Below, in pieces: positions 49,401 through 58,400 of a stretch of DNA of 64,000 bases. The notes below the pieces were generated by a model that was not told the origin of the DNA, searched no databases, and worked only from the letters and a program-made list of their open reading frames with translations. The position numbers and the translations under genes were made by a program. The stretch's first letter is position 1; each line of letters starts with the position of its first letter. The stretch spans positions 46,246,782 through 46,310,781 of the forward strand of contig NC_134833.1 in NCBI RefSeq assembly GCF_004210375.1, read 5' to 3'. This stretch comes from Tachypleus tridentatus (taxonomy: Eukaryota > Arthropoda > Merostomata > Xiphosura > Limulidae).

Positions 49401-52400
49401 TACAACTAACCATCTCTGTATTGTTATAAAGTGTTTGCAGTGATAAGAAATGCTTACACTGTACCCTGAGGTAGATGAAATTGCTTTCTCCTTGTCCAAC
49501 GTCGCTTGTGGCTGTACAGGAATAGCGTCCTCTATTTAAGCGTTGAACGTTTTTGAGGAATAACGTTTGATTGTTAATAATAATACCAGCTGAGTAATTG
49601 CCTGAAATATCTTCACCATCACATTTCCATTCAATTTTTGTTATCGGTGGATTAGCCATAATTTCACATTCCATGTATACGTCACTTCCTTCTTGAATTG
49701 GAACGTTACGTATTTCTCTTCCCAGTTGTAAAGTGAGGATCGGTTTATCTAAAATTTCAAAGTATATAATCTAAGCAAGGATAATTATAATGGAAAATCA
49801 GTTTGAAACTTAATCTAGAATTGTTCATTTGCAGTAAAAATGATACGATAAAATTACTTTCTAACAAAGTCAAACCTATAAAACGAAGAAAGTTATTGCA
49901 TAGAGATAATTTGTTGTAAAGTCCTACAATTTAAAATATTTAAACTGAGCATCGTTACAAATTTAAGTATTTGATTATTGAATTATAATACACCTTTAAC
50001 ACATTAACATTTAAATCAAAAAGTTTATATGATATTGGTTATATATTTTAGTTAAAACTGTTATGAATTTAAATTTTAAACGAATAACAACATGTGTGTG
50101 TTGTTGTTTTTTTTTATAGTAAAGCCATAAAGGGTAATCACCTCATCCTACTGAAGGGAATCGAACGCTGCTGTTAGCATTGTAAATCCGGAGAAATACC
50201 GTTGTACTAGCGTGGGGCAATAACAACATTCCAAGGAAAAACATATTTCGATATAGATATGATATTACAGGTTATCCATGGTTATATATGTTTTTCTTAT
50301 AGCAAAGCAATATCGGGCTATCTGCTGAGTCCACCGAAGGGAATCGCACCCCTTATTTTAGTGTTGTAAATACACAGACTTACTTCTGTACCAGCGGGTG
50401 ACACCTTGTTTGTAACTTCACTATTTAATTTTGTACTCAAAGTTGACACAGACATTAGTGACAATTATAAGTAATAATGATTTAGAACAAGTCATTTGTT
50501 ATAAATTTCAAAATGAGGTCATTTTAAGTTGAGAGTAAAGAACAGATATTTAACCACATGAAAATAAATATACATATTAAGTTTTTTTTATTTCGTGCTG
50601 CTCGAAAAACACCTAGATTTCGATAAACACCTTCACATATTTATTCTCTAAATAATCACTTAACAAAAGTGAAGTGTATGAAGCTTGAATCAGTTATGTT
50701 ACGTTTCTCGTTAACATTTTTATCCATATAAGCCAATGAACTTAATATCAAAATTCGGGTTAAACTTAATAGCTTTCTGCTGATTGATGAACGAAAGTTC
50801 TTTGTTTAACCTCTTTAGTTACACTGACCTTTCATATTTAAAATTTTAGGTTAATTGTTGGCTTAGAAATGGTTAACATACAGAAAGAAATAATGTATTA
50901 GAGCTTAAGTTTGAGGGGGCTAAGTAATTATATTCTATTTCAGACCTAATAATAGAATAACGTCGAAATATAGATTAATTAGATAATGAAATTTAGTTAT
51001 TTGCTTCTTGATATCTCATTTGTTTAGGAAAACGGATAAATAATATATAAAACCCATTTTTGACTGATACCCTTGTTTTTATATAATGTATTTTTTCTAG
51101 TTTAAAAGAGATTTTACTGTATGCTTCTATGCAAAAATCTATTCACACCATGTTATCACTTTGTGTGTATATATATATATGACATGGTGTTTGCAGATGA
51201 TATGATAATCTTGAAATTATTCAACAGAATCAAACTGTGTTGTTGATAACATTCCACCCTTTTATTTGTTGAAGATGTGTCTGTTTAACGTTTAACGTCA
51301 GGAGCTGAACAGATAAATATGCGAACTATTAGCAACTTACATATTACTTCCAGTTTCCAACTGGCTTTTACCGCGCTGCCAGGAATATGTCTGTTTTCAG
51401 ATGAACAGAAAAGCGTCTTGCCGTCATCTTCAGCGGATGGTTTAAACGTTAGAGTGCTTAGTGTTGAGTTACCATTTGCTGGAATAAGAGACTTCACCGA
51501 TTTCAATTGAATATCTTCTTTCCACCAAGTGACTTCAGCAGGAGGACGTGAGCCTGATGTGCTACATTCAATCTTTACAGGTTTACCAGCCAGTAGGGGA
51601 CGCCTTTCTCCTACAATATGTACTTCAAGAGGCCTAACTGTTTATATAGATGAAATATCAAGGTTACATGTGCCTAAAAATAATAAATATATGCATTTAT
51701 GGGATTATAAAAAAGATATGTAGTTGTTTTTGAATTTCGCGCAAAGCTACACGCGGGTTATCTGCGCTAGCCGTTCCTAATTTAGCAATGTAAGACCATA
51801 GGGAAGGCAACAAGGCATCACCGCCCACTATTGGGTTACTTTTTTACCAGCAAATAGTGGAATTAACCGTCATATTATAACGCCCCCACGGCTGAAAGAG
51901 CTAGCATGTTTGGTGTGATGGGGATTCAAACCCGCGACCCTCGGATTACGATTCGAGTGCCTTAACCACCTGGCCATACCGGGCTATGAAGATATTTAAA
52001 CCGCAGATATATTTGTTTGTTCATTATGATTCACAAAGCTACTCTGTGGTCTATCTGTGTTCTGCTGATCACAAGTATCGAAACCCGGTTTCTGGGAGAG
52101 TAAGTCCACAGTTAGTGGACTAACTGAGCTAGTGGGAGCCTGCAGATATGTATATAAGGTACAATTTAGATTGAATGCTATAAGACCAAAATAATTATTC
52201 ATAAAAGTTAATAAAATGTTGTTGAAACAAAAAATCAATCAATCCAACAAAACGAAACTGATATCACGCGAGATATTAAATTATATTTATTTAAAGTGCA
52301 CCATCGGTCGTGAAATAAACATATGAGCGTAAATATACTACTGTTTTATTCAACATTTTATAATAATTTATTCATGCTGTTTTGTACAGAACAAATTTGA

Positions 52401-55400
52401 GAAAAATTCCTAGAGATAAATAAATAAATGCGTTAAGCATTGTGGATATATCCATAAGGTTACTCAAAGTAGTTTTAAAAGACCTGAATTCGTTTCGTAT
52501 AATTACGAATTAAGTACACCACTAAACAATTTCCAGTCGCAAACGAGACTATTTTTCGCAAATGTAAAAAAGAAATTTGCATACCAGTATTAATGAAAAG
52601 TTATCTTAGTTTATAATGTATCTCTTTTGGTTAAAATAATAGTAAAACAGTGTAATTGAAAAAGTTTAGATTTTCGTGATGATGAGAAAGCCACTTGAAG
52701 TAAAAATGCATCTCAGAACGGTCATAACATTGTTCGATGGTTTATAAGTAAAAGTATTAGAATTAGTACCCTTACCAGCTGTCCTAAGATACAAGTCTAG
52801 AGATTATTTAGTTAAAACAAATTTCTGGAGTTTTACAAATAGTTTCTTTCCGCATGCATATTAATGTTTTCTATAAAAAAGATATTAAAATAAGCATATG
52901 CAAATTTAGTATTTTATTACTTAAATATATATGAATGCAATAACAGTGTAAATGTATAGAAAAGTAAACAAAATGTATTCGTTCTAAAGATGTATTTAAA
53001 TATTAACTAATAATATCAGGTATTATATAGTCTCAAAATAGTAGATATTATAAAGAAGCTTAGTATTCCGAAAAATGTTTAATTTCGATGTCTAAGTTGA
53101 AGAGAAATTCAGTTCAATTTATACATTAATCGATATGTGTTGTGTGAAGAACTGAATAGTTATCAACACCACTTTTTCTTCTCTTTACTACCCAGTACAA
53201 TTTTTTATGATAAGGGTTGATAACTAGAACAAATTACGAAGTTTAATTAAATATTGTTGTTTTAACGCAAATCTACATTATGAGTTATATGCGCTCTGTC
53301 CGCAACCATAAATCAATCCTCGGAATTTTGTGATGTAAATTCATACTTGGTATTTTTTAATATTTCCAAAAAAAACTTTCTTTGGAGTTTTGCATAATAG
53401 TATCTTTACATATTTTTCGTGACAAATTTAATTTGATTTCCATTTAAAACTAATAAATTAAATCGTGATTTACTGTTTCAGAATTTTCTTCATTTTTCGT
53501 ATTACGTCACAGCAGAAGCTCTTGCAATATTCCTTATTTTTCAAATATGTCATCACTTAACCAAATTTTATTGTTATTGATTTTTAAAAGATGTATGAAA
53601 ATTACGTTAAACAACTGAGATGTAATAATTTAACTGTTTTTGTTATTGTTTGAAAGGAAATATGGTCTACACTATGCCCCATGTTTCACTTCAATCGATT
53701 AACTGACTTACTAAGAAGTTAAAATGTGATTTTGTCTAATATTAACAAAAAGTGAGATAAGATCAAACACTAAATCTAATAATAAACTTTCTCCTTATAT
53801 TTTTTACAACATTGTTTTAAAGTTTTAGGTTTGATGTATTTGTCCTTTAGAAAAAAATGAGGGTTTATTGAGGGAGTATTTGGAGATCCAACTTCTGGGA
53901 AGGTGAAGAAGGTATTTTTTTAAAGAAGTATTTCTTGTATCATTCGTGTATTTCACTTTAACTTTCTACAGTTTTCTATATTTTTCACTGATGATACATG
54001 ATAATGTTGTTGGCAACCGGAACGTATATAGTTGATGTCCTACATATTACACACGTTTCTGTTAGATTGGATACTTGTGTATTACGTGTATGTCAATAAT
54101 TTTGTGTTGCTCTGATGACATATCCTGAGAGTCATATTTAATATATTTACCTGAGATACATATGTTATTGAAAGATATGAGAACTACTAATCACGTGACT
54201 CGTTGTTTTCTCATGGCTAAATATGACATCATTACCCAAACTGTGTATTAAGTAAAACAATGAATTAAATGGTTAAACTGAGATAAATGAAACAAGTTAA
54301 AACTAACTCCTTACAATTCATATCAACAGCAACTGTAGATTGTAAAGGTGGTAGGACGTCATTATTGACTGCCAGACATGTGAATGTAGCCATCAGGTCA
54401 TGACGCTGTAATACTGGAATTTCTATCACATTTCTAACTATAAAATTGTCTATTATTTCGTAGGAATCATCTAACAATACGGATTCTCGCCACCAGGTAA
54501 GATTAGGACGTGGATTTCCTGAAAAATAAGCGAGTAAGAAGAGACAATAAATGATTATCTTTGTGACAGAATATGAAATAGTATTGCTATGGAGAAGATC
54601 GCAGATTTCAATATATATGAATATTTATATTGCTTTTCATTTAACGAGAGGACGTCAGAGAAACCTGTACGTTTATTTACCGTTCTTTAAAAAAAAGATG
54701 TAACCACAATTATTTGATTGCTTTCAGAATAATTATGTTAATTAGATTTGATAGTTTCACATCCACCCACTATGCACAAAGTACTGTTATTAATTGTGTT
54801 GTTTTCAAGTAAAATAAACATTTTATAGTATAACAGTCATATCAAAAGCATATCGTTCCGTAAAGCATTGAACACATAATAAATTTTGGAATTTTTATGC
54901 CTGATGAAATATGAAGAAAAGTATATTATTTGAGGAAGTTATCTAGAAATACAAAAAATCAATTACAACTAACATTTAAGGACATCTTGAAAATATAAGA
55001 GTTGATAATTAGTACAAAATCAAGCAGTTAAATTAGAGATTGTTGTTTTAACGCAAATCTTCATTATGGGTTATATGCGCTGTGTCTGCAACCAGAAATC
55101 GATCCTCGGAATTTAGTGATGTAGATCCACAAACTATAAACGTGCTGCTGAACCATCAGAGGTTAAATTTAAAGCTTTTAAATATGAATAAATAGTAATT
55201 TTAAAAACATATATTAAGTCCTCTTTTAAGTAAAATTGTAAATAACTTAAATGATTGTTTGTAATACTCATTTATAAAAACGTTACACATATAAAGAACC
55301 GATACACAATTTAAAACAGAAATCCACCGAAAAATCACCAATGCTGGACTATACATTCCTTGAGACTCAACACATGAAACAAAACAAAAACTCAACATGC

Positions 55401-58400
55401 TAATATATAATAAACCAAATAAACACAGCCATAAAACTATGTTCACCAGATAAAATTAACGACGAATTAGACAAAATAAAAAATACTTCATCAACATCAA
55501 TAAGTTTCCTCCACAAACAATAGAAAACATTATATACACACACCTAGACAAAAAGCAAAATCAACTAACAAAAGTAAATATATCTCACGAATTAAAAAAT
55601 TACGAAACCGTATACTGCTGCATACCGTATATTCCCGACATTAGTAGAAAAATAACCAACATTTGACAAAAACTAGTAACAAAATATGACATTTCAGTTA
55701 AGACCAAATTTATTCAAAAACCAGGCACAAAACTAAGGTCTATAGTGTGTAAAAAATACATTGACAAACACCACACCAACATTATTTATAAAATACAATG
55801 TGATAACTGCCACGACTTTTATATTGGACAAACAAGTAGAAAAATGGAAACCAGATTCAAAGAACACATAAAGTCACCTTCACACGTTTTCGAACACTGC
55901 AAATCAAATAAACACAATATAACCATAGAAAACACCAAAATACTAAATAAAAAAACAAACATAAACAAACACAAAATTAAAGAAGTCTTACTTATACAAC
56001 AACTCAAGCCCAAAATAAACCAATACAAAGGAACACCTTAAAACCTATATTAATAAATATAATCAAATATCTAAGCCCGCCCTCTACATTTCTACACTCA
56101 GTTACACAACCCCCTTCAAACATGTGGTCAGCTATCGGTCAGTTACCTCTTTCTTGACGATGAACCTGACGATGACCGAAGAAGGTCGAAACGTTGTTCG
56201 CTCCTCTACATAAAAAAATTTCTCAACCCAAACCAGCCGTTTTTACATATATAATTTTCTCTACAAGTGGGTTTTCTCGTCATCACTGATATAAAGTACT
56301 GTATATTTTATTTCTACCAGCTTAAAATCTATTCATAAGTAACAATCGATTTGAAACTTTTCAATCTACGAAGGATAACAAGATTTCCACAAATGCTAAT
56401 CAGTGACTTTTAAATATAAAGTAAAAAATCTGAAGCCAAGGCCGAATCAGTAAAAACGGCCGATCGGTAGGTTCTAAGCTGGAACAATTATCCTGAGATT
56501 GTTTTAGTGGCTTCTCGACTAAACGAGGTGCATTTTTGTTCGTTATTTCTTGTTCTATGTTGATGAAACTACAGCAGCTATATTAAATATTTCGACAACA
56601 TGATTTATTATTATCTTTACAACAGTTCTCCAATCACTAATTTAATCTAATTGAGTCTCCAGGTTTTCAACAAGTATTCAGAGCAAAATAAATACCTTCT
56701 TGCTGAAACCTTATCTACCTTGAGTCTTACGTACAGGATATGTGTATCGTTTCACCGGAAGTTGATAAGACTTACTGATTAAATGTTTAGCTGCTTATTC
56801 ATTAATTTAAATGTTTGGAAATAATAATTAAATAACAACATAAAAACAACATGGCTTGTGAGTATTTGTAATGGCTTACAAGACACAAACCTCCTATGAC
56901 TTCGCATTGAAGACGAAGTGAATCGCCTTCATTGTAAGGACCAATTAAACTTTGCTGGATTTGACCTGCTACGTTCTTTACTACTGGTTTACTTGGAGGA
57001 ACTATCACATTACAAAAGAAATAAAGAAATTAAGGATAATATCTAAACAGTTTATACTATAAATTGAATGAAAGAGATAATCTTCACTCAAAATATTCAT
57101 ACCTACATATATAACCCTTTAATATATTTATAAAACATAAATCTAACTTTATTTGCTTAATCTATTTACACTGTATATTTGCATCTTTTACCTTATTAAA
57201 AACAATGATATAATAAATAATTCTTCATATTTTAGGCGAATTGTCTTTGTATTGTGCATAATACATCCTTTTTCATGATACGTTTGATTTCAGCACAATT
57301 CAAGCATTATCTTTTATCAATTATACTTTATTTCCTTCGGTTATTTTCATTTCCTTTTAACATTGTATTTCTGATTTCTTGAACAAACGAAATAAACCAA
57401 TGTAGGAATAAATTTTCTGTTGACTATTAATTTCAAAGATGACTGAGATAAAACTACCAATAATGACAAATTAACCCGTTTTCATTTGAGAAAAGAGTTT
57501 TTTAACTAGAATTTGTAAAAACTAATGCGTAGCAGTGCGTATTTATTATACATTATGAATTATGATAACATTAATTATTTATAAGGGATTAAATTAGGAA
57601 AAATCTATATATTATTAGTTTGAAATATAAACGTAATAAACGTAGTAAAATCACATAATTTCCTTTTAAAATTGTTTTAAAAGTCATATTCAGATTAAAA
57701 AATTGTGAAATAAAAAATTAGAAAAACTTGGAGAAAGTTTACTGAAAAACATATGTCTATTTGTATATTAATAAATTACCAATTTATTACATTCGCGGTG
57801 AACACATTTCAACATTCAGAACAAACATAATTTAGAGTATAATATGTTGGATAATTATTTTACCTCAAATCGGACAAAAATACATTGCTTGTTTTTTTGT
57901 TTTTATTTGGACTTCGCACAAAGCTATACGAAAGCTGTCTGCGCTACCTTTTCCTTATCTTGGAGCAATAGACAGTTAATAAACACAACTGTTAATCGTT
58001 CATCAGTGTCTCAAGTGCGGAGCAGGATTTGTTTTGGTGATAAGGGAACGCAAACTATAAATCACAGCTTCACAGCTCGGCAGACTTTGTAATTAGTTAC
58101 TGAAACAATTAGTGATAATTTATATTCGGATTTCTGCAAGTCAGTTTACAATTTCCTTTGCAGTCCCAACTCTATGAAACTATTCGTGTTCAGAATTATC
58201 TTGCGTTTTTCTGACAGGCATTAGTTAAATTTATAACGTGTTAGATTTTCAGTTATAAAACAGTATAAGATAAGAATTGAACACAATAAGAAGTGATGTT
58301 TCATGGTATTTTCATGACGCATGTTTACATCTTTTACCATTAACTGTTGTCTAATGTAGCACTGGTAACCTTCTGAGTAACTAAATAGAAGAAGACGTTA

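Larger units (their letters stand above)
42895..49457. other. Intron 5 (6.6 kb)
   Basis: Holds five SINEs (43335-45010), a Penelope-like 3'-end fragment (43770-43803), a complete SINE (46394-46678) and an unexplained coding-like stretch (47970-48415). Regions 45.0-46.3 kb and 46.7-47.9 kb are AT-rich with nothing recognised. Confidence 0.65.
49749..51340. other. Intron 4 (1.6 kb)
   Basis: Holds two family 2 SINEs (50090-50218 and 50285-50402) and a TA microsatellite near 51166-51181. Nothing else seen. Confidence 0.65.
51638..54314. other. Intron 3 (2.7 kb)
   Basis: Holds a complete family 1 SINE, a family 3 SINE, a Penelope-like 3'-end fragment (52677-52730) and a family 3-like remnant (53255-53345). 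The remainder is AT-rich with nothing recognised. Confidence 0.65.
54519..56890. other. Intron 2 (2.4 kb)
   Basis: Holds a family 3-like SINE (55033-55160) and the second Penelope-like element. Nothing else seen. Confidence 0.65.

Noticed and set aside
51319..51723. Plus-strand open frames over the Ig3 region
   Set aside because: They are shadows of the minus-strand Ig3 exon, which has splice sites, phase and domain motifs.
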